NCBI RefSeq assembly: GCF_000720635.1
Contig: NZ_JOCF01000010.1
Coordinates: 1-64,000 of the forward strand
Origin: Streptomyces sp. NRRL WC-3742
Lineage (GTDB): Bacteria; Actinomycetota; Actinomycetes; Streptomycetales; Streptomycetaceae
Reading direction: 5' to 3'
DNA length: 64,000 nt
Below are positions 32,911-41,126 of the stretch, one piece after another. Made by a program: the position numbers and the translations under genes. The notes beneath the pieces were generated by a model. The model did not search any database. It saw nothing but the letters and a program-made list of their open reading frames with translations, and had not been told where the DNA came from. Every line of letters starts with the position of its first letter. Position 1 is the stretch's first letter.

Positions 32911-34485
32911 GACGCCCATCCCGTGGCCAGCTCGTTCCCGGTGATGGCCTCGACCAGGGCGGAGACCAGGAGTTCGGCGACGTTGGAGGTCACGGCGTTG
33001 CCGAACTGGCGGACCTTCTCCCGCTTGTTCCCGATCACCACGTAGTCGGGGGTGAAGCTCATCGCGGCGCCGATCTCGTGCGGCTCCAGCATCCGGAACA
33101 GCACCTCGTCCACGTCCGCCGTTCCCTGCTGGCCGCCTGCGGCGAGGCCGTAGCGGTCGCGGGTGGTCAGGGTGCCGACCGGCTCGCCGACGGGGCGGGC
33201 GGTGCTGTTGCCGTAGTACGGGGTCAGCAGCGCCGACCAGTCGACGGCGGTCGAGCCAGGCGGCAGGCTGAGGCCGTGGTGGTTGCCGGAGGCGGTGACG
33301 GTGGCGAGCGCGTCCAGGACCGGGCGGGCGTCGGAGCCGCCGCCGCGCAGTTCGGCGATGAACGGCAGCCAGGCCAGGCCGGTCTCGTTGCGGGCGGTCT
33401 GGGTGCGCATCGGCTCCCCGATCTGCCCGGCGGCCTTGCCGTCGCGGCCCTCGGTGGGCACGAGCAGCGGCGGCACGGCCAGGCCGTCGTTCTCGCGGGT
33501 GGTGCGGGTCGGCGCGGGGACGGTGACCGGGGTCGCCTCGGTGCGCCAGGTGCCGCCGGCCGGGGCGAGCAGCGGGGCGCCGTACTTGCGGATTCCGGCG
33601 CGGATGCGTTCGCGGGTCGCGGCCGCGTACGGCGTGAACTTGCGTCCGGGCTTGCCGTCGCCGATCCGGCGGCCGGTCAGCGACCAGTCGATGATGCTCG
33701 CGGCCGGGACGACGGGCGGCTCGACGACGGCGTTGCGGCAGGCCACGTTCGGGCAGCGGTAGACGTACTGCTGGCGGTAGCGGCCCATGTCGGCCCCGGC
33801 CCGCTTGAACACCTGCACCGCCCGCACCGTCTTGTCGCAGCCCTCGCACCAGGCCAGGGGCCTCAGCCACTTGTCCCAGTCGGGGTCGTGGCCCAGGTCG
33901 GCGCGCCAGTAGGCGAGGTAGAGGCGGTCGCGGGACTGCGGGGCGACGGCGATCACCGAGGGGCGGGCGGTGCATGGAGTTCAGGGCGATCAGGCGGGTG
34001 CGGTAGCCGGGGCCGACCTGCCGGATCTCCTGGACGAAGGCCGACCAGAGGTCCCAGGCGCGCACGTCGATCACGTTCTCGACGACGCCCGCGAGGACCG
34101 GCTTGCCCCGGGCGGCCATGGCCTCCAGGTAGCGGGGGACGTCCCACATCAGGGCGCGGGAGCGGTCGGTGGCGGCGTCGGGCAGGGTCTCGCCGAACAG
34201 GTCGGGCTGTCGGTCGAAGTCCCGCTTCACCCCTCGGGCGTTGGACCACTTCGGGCACTCGGGGGAGGCCCAGAACAGGTCGGCGGCGGGGAACTTGGCG
34301 ACGTCGGCGTCGTGGAGGTCGCCGAGGAAGTGGTCGGCGGCAGGGAAGTTCGCGGCGTGGCTCGCGATGGCCTTGTCCCAGTGGTTCGCGGCGAGGACGG
34401 GGGTGACGCCGGGGACGGCGGCGGCGCCGGTGCTGGAGCCGCCGGCGCCGCAGAAGAAGTCGATGTAGGTCAGGCCCGTGGTCAC
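32907..34485 (-). pseudogene. Cytosine-C5 DNA methyltransferase with a +1 frameshift
   Basis: The gene begins at a GTG at 34485, which overlaps the previous stop (GTGA). The first part has motif I (IDFFCGAGGSSTG), motif IV-like WASPECPKWSNARG and motif VI VENVIDVRAWDLW. The frame is then broken near 33969: one extra base in ATGCACCGCCCGCCCC shifts reading, and the downstream frame resumes with motif VIII APQSRDRLYLAYW. It continues to motif X FGNAVTSNVAELLVSAL at 32907. Without the extra base a 525-residue enzyme would result. The second part can also initiate at the GTG at 33956. It is either a true inactivation, a sequencing error, or +1 slippage on CCC-C. Confidence 0.85.
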
Positions 34486-35063
34486 CGGCCACCCCCGGAC
34501 AGGTCGTTGACGAGGTGGGCGTGGGCGTTGGCCCAGACGGCGAGTTCCTCGACCACGGACTTGGCTTCGATCGTCATGATCGGGCCCGGCTCGGCGGTGC
34601 CGGGTTCGATCAGCAGGTGGTCGGGCACGGGCAGGAGCAGGGTGGCGGTGGCCAGGAGCAGGGCCTTGTCGGCGTACGGCTCGATGAGGCGCCCGAAGCC
34701 GCGCTCGGTGCCCCACGGGTCGGGCTGCCAGTCGCCCAGGCGGTGGTCGGGCCGGTGGGCGAGCGCGGAGTGCCGCAGGGGCACCTCGACGCGCAGGGCC
34801 ACCTCGTTGTGGGCGGCGGGGACGACGGTGACGGCGTGCAGGTCGGGGCGGATGCGCACGTAGCCGGGGGACATGACGGGGCTGGTGGCGATCTGCCAGG
34901 CGCTGCACGCGAACTCGGCGGCGGTGAGCGGCTGTCCGTCCTCGTGCAGCAGGCGCTTGTTGCGGGCGAGGTAGGCGCCGTAGCGGGAGTCGCCGTTGGA
35001 AGCGCGCTCGCGGTCGTGGACGTCGTCGACGACGGCGAGCGTGCCATCGGTGAACTGGGGCAT
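34482..35063 (-). CDS. Hypothetical element protein coupled to the methyltransferase
   Basis: This 193-residue protein starts at an ATG at 35063 and overlaps the methyltransferase start by 4 nt. No known domain is recognised. Segments such as RYGAYLARNKRLLHEDGQPL, HNEVALRVEVPLRHSA and LLLPVPDHLLIEPG suggest a mixed alpha/beta protein, and it is acidic at the end (TIEAKSVVEELAVWANAH). Coupling to the DNA methyltransferase suggests a joint role in DNA protection or recognition. It is preceded by a hairpin that terminates the SSB gene. Confidence 0.7.
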   Translation of the reverse strand: MPQFTDGTLAVVDDVHDRERASNGDSRYGAYLARNKRLLHEDGQPLTAAEFACSAWQIATSPVMSPGYVRIRPDLHAVTVVPAAHNEVALRVEVPLRHSALAHRPDHRLGDWQPDPWGTERGFGRLIEPYADKALLLATATLLLPVPDHLLIEPGTAEPGPIMTIEAKSVVEELAVWANAHAHLVNDLSGGGR

Positions 35064-35100
35064 GCTGGAGTCCTCTGGTCTCTGAGAGGGGATCGGACGG

Positions 35101-35150
35101 GCCCCGCAGCAGCCGGACGACCTTGCCGGGATGGCCGTCTGCTGCGGGGC
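35101..35150 (-). terminator. Long hairpin after ssb
   Basis: GCCCCGCAGCAG (35101-35112) pairs perfectly with 35139-35150 around a 26-nt internal segment. It lies 31 bp past the ssb stop. Confidence 0.8.
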
Positions 35151-35180
35151 TCATTTGTGCTGTTCGGGGTTGTGGTCCGG

Positions 35181-35621
35181 CTAGAACGGCGGCTCGGTCG
35201 AGCCGTCGGCCGGGGCGCCGCCCCACTCGGTCCCGGGGGCGACGGGAGCGGGGGCGTCGGTGGACCACGGGTCCGTCTGCCGCGTGGCCGGGCCACCGCC
35301 GTTGCGCTGGGTCTTGGTGACCTTGGCGGTGGCGAAGCGCAGGCTGGGGCCGACCTCGTCGACGTCGAGGCCGACGATGGAGCGGTTCTCGCCCTCGGGG
35401 GTCTGCCAGTTGTGCTGCACGAGGCGGCCGGTGACGACGACGCGCGTGCCCTTGGTCAGGGACTCGGCGACGTTGGTGGCGATCTCGCGCCAGGCGGTGG
35501 CGCGCAGGAACAGCGCGGTGCCGTCGCGCCACTGTCCGGTGGCCTTGTCGTAGGTGCGCGGGGTGGAGGCGACGGTGAAGCGGGCCATGGCCACGCCCTG
35601 CGGGGTGAAGTCGGCGTCCAC
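35181..35621 (-). CDS. ssb: Single-stranded DNA-binding protein, N-terminally short
   Basis: This 146-residue protein starts at a GTG with AAAGG upstream. The OB-fold matches actinobacterial SSB from the second half of strand 1 onward: MARFTVASTPRTYDKATGQW, LFLRATAWREIATNVAESL, TRVVVTGRLVQHNW, LDVDEVGPSLRFATAKVTK. It then has a Gly/Pro tail ending EPPF, the acidic tip that recruits partner proteins. The usual first 18 or so residues are absent (a GNLVDDPELR-like strand). No in-frame upstream start restores them, so the protein is either a shortened form or depends on oligomer complementation. It likely serves replication of the excised element. Confidence 0.85.
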   Translation of the reverse strand: MDADFTPQGVAMARFTVASTPRTYDKATGQWRDGTALFLRATAWREIATNVAESLTKGTRVVVTGRLVQHNWQTPEGENRSIVGLDVDEVGPSLRFATAKVTKTQRNGGGPATRQTDPWSTDAPAPVAPGTEWGGAPADGSTEPPF

Positions 35622-35631
35622 GGTCGGCCTT

Positions 35632-35814
35632 TCAGACGGTAGGTGTGGTCGGCTCGGGCTGCGGGGTGAGTGCGTGCAGGGCGTCGGCGATGGCGAGGAG
35701 GGCCAGCAGGTGGGCGTGGTCGGCGGGCGGCAGGGAGCCGTACTTGGCGTAGACGCGGGCGAGGTCGTAGTGGCTCGCGTCGGGGAGGCCGGGGCAGTCG
35801 AGGGGGTTGGTCAA
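35632..35814 (-). CDS. Small hypothetical protein, 60 residues
   Basis: The frame begins with a TTG at 35814 and ends 10 nt before the ssb start, suggesting an operon with ssb. The product is helical (YDLARVYAKYGSLPPADHAHLLALLAIADALHAL) with a Pro/Thr tail. There is no known domain, and the start codon is uncertain because the ribosome binding site is weak. It could be a small regulatory or structural protein, or a chance frame, although its length distribution and spacing fit the operon. Confidence 0.5.
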   Translation of the reverse strand: MTNPLDCPGLPDASHYDLARVYAKYGSLPPADHAHLLALLAIADALHALTPQPEPTTPTV

Positions 35815-35827
35815 GGCGGCTGTCCGT

Positions 35828-36238
35828 TCAGCGGTTGCGGTTGGTGACGTTGACGTGCACGTTCACGGCGCCGTGGCCGCCCCCGCCGCCGGTGCCACGG
35901 AGTTTGGCGACGCAGTAGGTGCCGGCGCCGATGGCGACGAGGCCGCCGAGGCTTCCGGCGGCTGCGGACAGGGCCTGGGCGGCGTAGCCGATGCCCAGTC
36001 CGGCGGCGCCGAGTCCGATGCCGCCGGCGGCGAGGCGGGCGGGCCACGGGTCGCGGGCCGGGATGACGAGGGTGGGCGGCTGCGGGACGGGCGGGTAGGC
36101 GTAGGCGGGGTAGGGCTGCAAGGTGGCGCCCTGGTGGAGGGCGGGCGGGTGGGTGAGCGGGGCGGTGGCGTACAGGGGCTGGCCCTCGGCGGTGTAGAGC
36201 ACCGGGGCGGGCGCGTGGGTGTACGGGCTGTGGTCCAC
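35828..36238 (-). CDS. Small membrane protein with Tyr/Pro-rich N-terminus
   Basis: This 136-residue protein starts at a GTG behind GGGAGAAGC. A Tyr/Pro/His-rich cytoplasmic N-terminus (residues 1-65, LYTAEGQPLYATAPL and YPAYAYPPVPQPP) precedes two hydrophobic helices (about 70-90 and 94-112, rich in Gly/Ala). It ends with a basic Asn/His tail. No family is recognised. Its position between the tra-region genes and ssb and its membrane nature resemble the small Spd-type spread proteins of Streptomyces elements. Confidence 0.65.
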   Translation of the reverse strand: MDHSPYTHAPAPVLYTAEGQPLYATAPLTHPPALHQGATLQPYPAYAYPPVPQPPTLVIPARDPWPARLAAGGIGLGAAGLGIGYAAQALSAAAGSLGGLVAIGAGTYCVAKLRGTGGGGGHGAVNVHVNVTNRNR

Positions 36239-36275
36239 GGTGCTTCTCCCGTCGGGGCTGTGCGGGGGTGGGTGG

Positions 36276-36464
36276 TCAGTGGCCGGAGACGATCCGGGTG
36301 AGCGCGGTGAGGAAGTTGTTGACCGGGTCGGCCATGCCGGTGGAGGCGAGGGTGAAACCCGAGAGCCACAGGACGGCGGCGGTGGGCAGGGAGACGCGGC
36401 GGCCTCGGATGAGGACGGCGGAGAGGATCGCGAAGACGACGGTGACGCTGAGCGAGACGATCAC
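36276..36464 (-). CDS. Small two-helix membrane protein
   Basis: I start at the GTG at 36464 behind AGGAAGG; the frame is open further but reads as low-complexity sequence through the repeat array. The 62-residue product is nearly all hydrophobic: VSLSVTVVFAILSAVLI, a short basic loop RGRRVSLP, and a second helix AAVLWLSGFTLASTGM, then a polar end. It resembles small transfer-associated membrane proteins of Streptomyces AICEs. It may form part of the spread function that moves the element between compartments of mycelia. It begins 49 bp beyond the CTTGTCG array. Confidence 0.72.
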   Translation of the reverse strand: MIVSLSVTVVFAILSAVLIRGRRVSLPTAAVLWLSGFTLASTGMADPVNNFLTALTRIVSGH

Positions 36465-36513
36465 GGTGGAGCCTTCCTGGGAGGATCGGTGACGGGATGT
36501 CGGTGCCGGGCGG

Positions 36514-36660
36514 CTTGTCGTCTTGCTTGTCGCGCGGCTTGTCGCTTGTCGCTTGTCGGCTGTGGCTTGTCGCTTGTCGCCTCGCAGGTCAAAGGGGGGT
36601 CCGGGCCGTCGGAGCGGCTCCAGACCCCCCTCTCCGACGGAATGGGCGACAGGCGACAAG
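36514..36660. repeat. clt: CTTGTCG heptamer cluster next to tra, candidate clt transfer locus
   Basis: CTTGTCG occurs on the plus strand at 36514, 36526, 36538, 36545, 36552, 36566 and 36573 (first base of each copy), and inverted as CGACAAG at 36654-36660. Five of the seven plus-strand copies lie back to back without gaps. The cluster sits in the 204-bp gap between the tra stop (36669) and the 62-residue gene. Between the array and the inverted copy lie two interleaved hairpin-forming stems (36594-36600 with 36624-36630; 36606-36614 with 36632-36640). Confidence 0.75.
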
Positions 36661-36668
36661 CGGCCGGA

Positions 36669-38789
36669 TCAGCCCTCGGCGGAGGGCCGTCCGGCGTGGG
36701 TGCGGTGGACGTAGCGGGTCTTGGTCCCCGACCCGGTCCGCACGACCTCTCCCGTCTCTGCCCACTCCTTCAGCCAGCCGTTGATGGTCTGGCGGGTGGT
36801 GCCGAAATCAGGCTTGAGGATCTTCTCCATGGCGGAGGCGCCGGTGCCCTCGGGGCCGGCGGCGCGCAGCAGTTGCAGGGCGGCGTCCTTGGCGTCGGGG
36901 GTTTCGGGCGTCGGCTCGTCGCGGCCGGTGGACCAGGTGGACGGGTCGGCCCAGTCGGTTCCGGCCGGGGTGGTGCCGGGCTCGGGTGCGGGAGGCAGGA
37001 GCCAGATCGACTCCAGTTCGTCCTCGGGTGTGGCGGCGGGCTTGTCCCATCCGGCGGTGGCCTTCCAGCCTCCGGCTGGGGCGGCGCTCTTGCCCGGGGC
37101 GGTGGCCGTGCCGCCGGACGCCGGGCCGGTGGGCGCGGCCGGGGTGGCGGCGGCGGTGACGGGTTCGGCCCACAGGTGGCCGCAGCGTTCCATCAGCCAG
37201 CGGTCGGTGTAGTCGGCGCCGGCGGCTTCCAGGGAGGGGGCGTCGAGGGTGGGGCGGCGGCGGGCGGTGAGGGCGCTGATCTCCTCGATCATGTCGGGGG
37301 TGATGCGGGGCTGGCGGGCCTTGGCGGGCTGCTTGCCCTCGGTGCCGACCAGCACCGAACCGGGGCCTGAGAACGAGTCCTCGGCGCGCAGGGCACGCCA
37401 GCCGAAGAGGTGGCCGAGCTCGGAGTCTTCGAGGGCGCCGGTGGCGAGGCGGTTGGAGGCCATCTTGCGCACGAGCGGGTCGGGCATGACGTCCTGGGTG
37501 ACGCGCAGGACGGAGATGACGGCGCGGATCGCCATGGCGCGGGCGATGCGGACGACTTCGGAGATCCCGGCGAGGATGGCGCGGGCCTCGCGGGTGGCGG
37601 CGGCTTCGGCGCCCTCGTCCATGACGATGACGATCTCCGGGATGGCCGGGCTCACGGGGAGCTTGTCGTCGTTGGCGTCGCGCATCGCGTCCTGGTAGGC
37701 GGACTTGCGGGTCTTGGCGATGCGGACGGCGGCGGCGAGCATGCGCTTGGCCTCCTCGACGGTGGAGGCGACCCAGTCGACGCCGGGCACGGGGATGTCG
37801 GCGTTTGCCCAGGGGGAGCCGTCGCGGCCGAGCTGGGCGTCGCGCCAGGCGTTGAGCCAGGGCAGGCCGATGGAGCCGCCGTTGAGGTCGATCACCCACA
37901 CCAGCACGTCGTTGGTCTGGTTGAGCCGGGCGATGAGGGTGTGGAGCCAGTTCGTCTTGCCGGTGCCGGTGGGGCCGGTGGCGATCGTGGACGCCTGCCG
38001 CAGGTCCATCTCCGCCCGGGCGCCGTCGGACAGCAGCGCGATCGGGATCAGGTTGTTGACGGTGGTGACTTCCTCCATCTCCTCGACGGGGAAGAGGAGC
38101 GCGTCGGTCAGGACGCGGGTGGTGACCTGGATGATTACGCGGCGCCGGGAGATGCCGGGCATGACCTGGAGGCCGCAGCCGTCGGGCAGGTCGAGGTCCG
38201 TGCCGAGTCCTTCGGCACGCTCCGCGATGGAGCGGCGGGTGGTGCCGCCTTCGGGGAGTTCGAGTTCGAGGGTGTAGCCGGCGCCGGAGGGCCAGTGCTC
38301 GATGCCCAGCACGGTGACCTCGACGCCGCAGACGCGGCGGATGCGGTCGGTCCAGTCGGCGGCGAGCTGGCGGCGGGCGCCGATCAGCAGCAGGTGGGTG
38401 CGCTTGGCCTGCTCGACCTCCTCGTGCGCGGCGAACGCGGCGCCCAGGGTGCCGGCGGCGATCCCGGCGGCGGCGAGCGTGCCGAGCTGGGGCCACTGCC
38501 AGGGGCCGCCGTGGGCGAGCGCCCAGGACGACCAGCCGCCGGCGGCCATCCAGCAGGTGCCCCGGAAGGCGAGCGTGGCGCCGGTGAGCTTGCGGCGCAG
38601 GCCCGCGCCGAGGGTGCCGAGTGTTCCGGCGGCTCCGGCGGCGAGCGCCCATCCGGCAGGCATGCCGGTGGCGTGGCCGAGCGCGGTGGTGGTCAGGGCG
38701 CCAGCGGTGGCGTTGAGGGTGCCGGACAGCAGGCCGTGTCCGGCGCTCCAGTCGAGGCGGGGGCCGGTGTTCTTGCTGGTCTTGGTCAT
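36669..38789 (-). CDS. FtsK/TraB-type DNA translocase (conjugative transfer pump)
   Basis: This 706-residue protein starts at an ATG at 38789. The N-terminal part holds hydrophobic segments (about 20-60 and 75-120). The FtsK/SpoIIIE motor has Walker A GPTGTGKT (272-279) and Walker B VIVMDEGAEA (D391, E392), with ASNRLATGALEDSELGHLF downstream. A Pro/Ala linker and a C-terminal winged helix follow (about 640-695, ASAMEKILKPDFGTTRQTINGWLKEWA). TraB-type pumps of Streptomyces plasmids move double-stranded DNA between hyphae after recognising repeated octamers at clt with the winged helix. The adjacent CTTGTCG array is the obvious candidate target. Confidence 0.93.
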   Translation of the reverse strand: MTKTSKNTGPRLDWSAGHGLLSGTLNATAGALTTTALGHATGMPAGWALAAGAAGTLGTLGAGLRRKLTGATLAFRGTCWMAAGGWSSWALAHGGPWQWPQLGTLAAAGIAAGTLGAAFAAHEEVEQAKRTHLLLIGARRQLAADWTDRIRRVCGVEVTVLGIEHWPSGAGYTLELELPEGGTTRRSIAERAEGLGTDLDLPDGCGLQVMPGISRRRVIIQVTTRVLTDALLFPVEEMEEVTTVNNLIPIALLSDGARAEMDLRQASTIATGPTGTGKTNWLHTLIARLNQTNDVLVWVIDLNGGSIGLPWLNAWRDAQLGRDGSPWANADIPVPGVDWVASTVEEAKRMLAAAVRIAKTRKSAYQDAMRDANDDKLPVSPAIPEIVIVMDEGAEAAATREARAILAGISEVVRIARAMAIRAVISVLRVTQDVMPDPLVRKMASNRLATGALEDSELGHLFGWRALRAEDSFSGPGSVLVGTEGKQPAKARQPRITPDMIEEISALTARRRPTLDAPSLEAAGADYTDRWLMERCGHLWAEPVTAAATPAAPTGPASGGTATAPGKSAAPAGGWKATAGWDKPAATPEDELESIWLLPPAPEPGTTPAGTDWADPSTWSTGRDEPTPETPDAKDAALQLLRAAGPEGTGASAMEKILKPDFGTTRQTINGWLKEWAETGEVVRTGSGTKTRYVHRTHAGRPSAEG

Positions 38790-38815
38790 GGCGGCGGTCT
38801 CCAGCCGGGAAGTGG

Positions 38816-38850
38816 GGCCGGGCCGTCCACAGGGTGTGGACGGCCCGGCC
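38816..38850 (-). terminator. Hairpin upstream of tra
   Basis: A 16-bp perfect stem (38816-38831 with 38835-38850) with a GGG loop lies 28 bp past the stop of the preceding gene. Confidence 0.88.
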
Positions 38851-38878
38851 GGGGTGAAGGGGTGCTGGGGAGAGGCGG

Positions 38879-40594
38879 TCAGACGTTCCACTTCCGCTCG
38901 GCCTCGATGCCGTTGCGGGGGCTCTCGTGACGCTCCAGGTCGTCGGCGTGGGCCTGGCGGAACGTCGGGGCGACCTCCTCCAGGGCCTGCACGACGCGGC
39001 CCATCGCCTGGTAGCCCTGGCTGATCTCCTCGACGACGACCGGCTCCAGCGGCAGCTGCTCGGCGGCCTTCTCCGCCAGGACCCGCAGGACCTCCTGGAG
39101 GGTGGCGTACGCGACGGGCAGCTCGTCCGCGAACGCCCCGAACTCGATCATCGTCTCGGGGTCGAAGGTGGTCGCGGCCTGCAAGAGGACGTCGGCGGCG
39201 GAGCTGAGGCTGAACGTGGCGGCGGTGCCGTCCAGGGGCGTGGTCACGGCGGTCTCCTTCACGGTGGGCTTGCCGAGGGTGATCGGGTCGGCGGTGCGGG
39301 CGGGGTCGGGGCCGATGCGGGCGAAGGGGCTGGCCGTGACGAGGGTCCACGCGATGGGGGCGCCGTCTGCGGTGGCCGGGGTCGGGGTGGGGCGGCCGGG
39401 GATGTTCACGGTCTCGGCCGGGACCGGCACCTGCTCCGTCCCGGCCCCACCGGCGGTGGCGGCGGGGTTGGGGGTGCCGAGGATCGCGGCGTCCCTGGCC
39501 TCACGTGCGGCGCGGGCGCGCTCGCGCATGCGCTGCCAGACGCGGCGCATGTGGCCACTCACCCGGCCGGGGTGACGCCAGTTGAGAAGCAGGGCGGAAC
39601 CGAGGCCGACCAGACCGGTCGCGGCGGCGGCACCGGCCATCCGGGCCCGGTAGCGCACCGCCGAGCGCCGCAGGGCCTTGGACTGCACCGGCGTGACGGC
39701 GCCGCCCGAGCTGCCGGAGGCGCCCCGGGGGCGGGCTCCGGCGCCGGTCGCGGGGTCGATTCCGGCGGCGCGCTCGGCCCTGGCCTGGCCCTTGGCGACC
39801 CGCTTGGCGGTGCGCTCGGCGATCCTCGCCAGGCGCTGGTCGCGGCGCATGTCCTGCCCCGGCCGGGGGCGGTCGTCGAGGCCGGGCAGGCGGGAGGCGA
39901 CGTTGGCCAGGGTCCGGGCTGCGGCGGCGGCCGGGCGGTGACGCAGCGGCCCGCCCGTGCGGGCGCCGCGCGCGGCGGTGCCGGCCTGTCCGGGGACGTG
40001 GTGACCGGTACCGGGGTGGCGGGCCCCGGCGTGTTCGGTGGCAGGGGGGATGGTTCCGGCCGATCGCGACACGGCGGGTCCTTTCCGGCTCTCAGGGTGG
40101 TGGGAGGAGGAGGCGGCGGCCCCGCCGTGGCGCCCGGCCGCGCCGGGAACGGGCCGGGGGCTGGCACCGTGCGAGTTGCCCGGCGAGCCGTAACGCCCGC
40201 TTGCCTGGCCGTAGTTGTGGCCGGAGGTCCGGGAGGCGAGCGGGCGGCCGGGCTGGGCGAAGGCACCACCCACGCTCGCTCGCTGTGAGGCGAGGCGGGC
40301 GGCCGGACCGCTGGCGGAGCGGTTGCGGGCCCTGCGGGCGAGGGCGCCGAGCGCGGCGGCACCGGCGACGCCGGCCACCGCTACGGCGGCCGGGCCGCCG
40401 AGAGAGGCGGCGCCCGCACCGGCGGTGCCGAGCGCGTTCGCGACGGCCACCGCCAACGGGACGCCCGGCACCGCACCCGGCTGCGACGCCGGGAGCGCCG
40501 GGGACTGCTTGGACTTCGGGGCCGGGTTGGGGGGTGGCTGGTTCTGAGGTGCGGGAACGACCTCGACCAGCGTCGAGGCGACCGGTTCGGACAT
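38879..40594 (-). CDS. Large membrane/coiled protein of the transfer region, function unknown
   Basis: This 571-residue protein starts at an ATG at 40594. It begins with a Pro-rich segment, then hydrophobic Ala/Gly stretches (residues about 45-85: LAVAVANALGTAGAGAASLG, AAVAVAGVAGAAALGALA). A long basic disordered region rich in His/Arg/Gly follows (about 90-300), then another hydrophobic stretch (about 310-335, MAGAAAATGLVGLGSALLL). The C-terminal half is a soluble helical domain (YATLQEVLRVLAEKAAEQL, QALEEVAPTFRQAHADDLE). No family is recognised. Position next to the pump suggests a role in transfer or septal cross-wall passage, like Spd proteins. Two hairpins flank it. Confidence 0.65.
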   Translation of the reverse strand: MSEPVASTLVEVVPAPQNQPPPNPAPKSKQSPALPASQPGAVPGVPLAVAVANALGTAGAGAASLGGPAAVAVAGVAGAAALGALARRARNRSASGPAARLASQRASVGGAFAQPGRPLASRTSGHNYGQASGRYGSPGNSHGASPRPVPGAAGRHGGAAASSSHHPESRKGPAVSRSAGTIPPATEHAGARHPGTGHHVPGQAGTAARGARTGGPLRHRPAAAAARTLANVASRLPGLDDRPRPGQDMRRDQRLARIAERTAKRVAKGQARAERAAGIDPATGAGARPRGASGSSGGAVTPVQSKALRRSAVRYRARMAGAAAATGLVGLGSALLLNWRHPGRVSGHMRRVWQRMRERARAAREARDAAILGTPNPAATAGGAGTEQVPVPAETVNIPGRPTPTPATADGAPIAWTLVTASPFARIGPDPARTADPITLGKPTVKETAVTTPLDGTAATFSLSSAADVLLQAATTFDPETMIEFGAFADELPVAYATLQEVLRVLAEKAAEQLPLEPVVVEEISQGYQAMGRVVQALEEVAPTFRQAHADDLERHESPRNGIEAERKWNV

Positions 40595-40627
40595 GATGGG
40601 CGCTCCGGTTCTCTGCGGAGGACGGAG

Positions 40628-40674
40628 GGCCCGGAACCGCCGACAGCTTGCAGGCGAGGCGGCGGTTCCGGGCC
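40628..40674 (-). terminator. Hairpin after the 140-residue gene
   Basis: A 14-bp perfect stem (40628-40641 with 40661-40674) with a 19-nt loop lies 12 bp past the stop at 40686. Confidence 0.85.
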
Positions 40675-40685
40675 GTTACGGCTGT

Positions 40686-41108
40686 TCAGAGCCGGTACGG
40701 CTCCAGCGAGAAGAACAGGAGGACCGCCCCGGCCAGTTCGGGCCGCTGCCGGTCGATCTGCGCCCGAATCTCCTTGTAGGCGCGCTGGCGGTCCGTGCCC
40801 GGCGCGGCGGTGTAGCCGCCCTCGAAGGTGAGCGTGTTCAGGCCGTTGGGGATGGGGCGCTGGAGCGTGATCATCCAGGCGTGCGTGGGCTCCCCGCCCG
40901 GAGCCGTGCGGGGAGCGGGGGCGGCCTCGTCGGTGGCGAGCTGGGCCATGAGGATCTCGGCGCTCGCGACGTACTCGCGCAGCGCGGCCGTGCGCTGCGC
41001 GCTGCTGGTGGCGGCGGTGTACTTGGCCTGCGCGGCGTCGCACGCCTTGACGGCGGCGCGAACGGCCTCCGGGTCGGTGGGGTTGCTGGAGTGGGTGGAC
41101 GGCCCCAT
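40686..41108 (-). CDS. Hypothetical element protein
   Basis: This 140-residue protein starts at an ATG at 41108 with a GAAGGAGGCCC leader. The N-terminal half is helical and alanine-rich (AVRAAVKACDAAQAKYTAATSS, QRTAALREYVASAEILMAQLA). The C-terminal half is beta-rich with aromatic residues (AWMITLQRPIPNGLNTLTFEGGYTAAPG, LAGAVLLFFSLEPYRL). I recognise no domain. It is soluble and acidic to neutral, has an obvious ribosome binding site and terminator, and runs with the RapZ-like gene upstream at an 18-bp spacing, so it is likely part of the same transcript. Confidence 0.7.
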   Translation of the reverse strand: MGPSTHSSNPTDPEAVRAAVKACDAAQAKYTAATSSAQRTAALREYVASAEILMAQLATDEAAPAPRTAPGGEPTHAWMITLQRPIPNGLNTLTFEGGYTAAPGTDRQRAYKEIRAQIDRQRPELAGAVLLFFSLEPYRL

Positions 41109-41126
41109 GCCGGGCCTCCTTCGGTG

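Noticed and set aside
36514..36660. A CRISPR or transposon end
   Set aside because: The repeats are 7 bp with no spacers and no inverted terminal structure or transposase; location next to the pump fits a transfer locus better.
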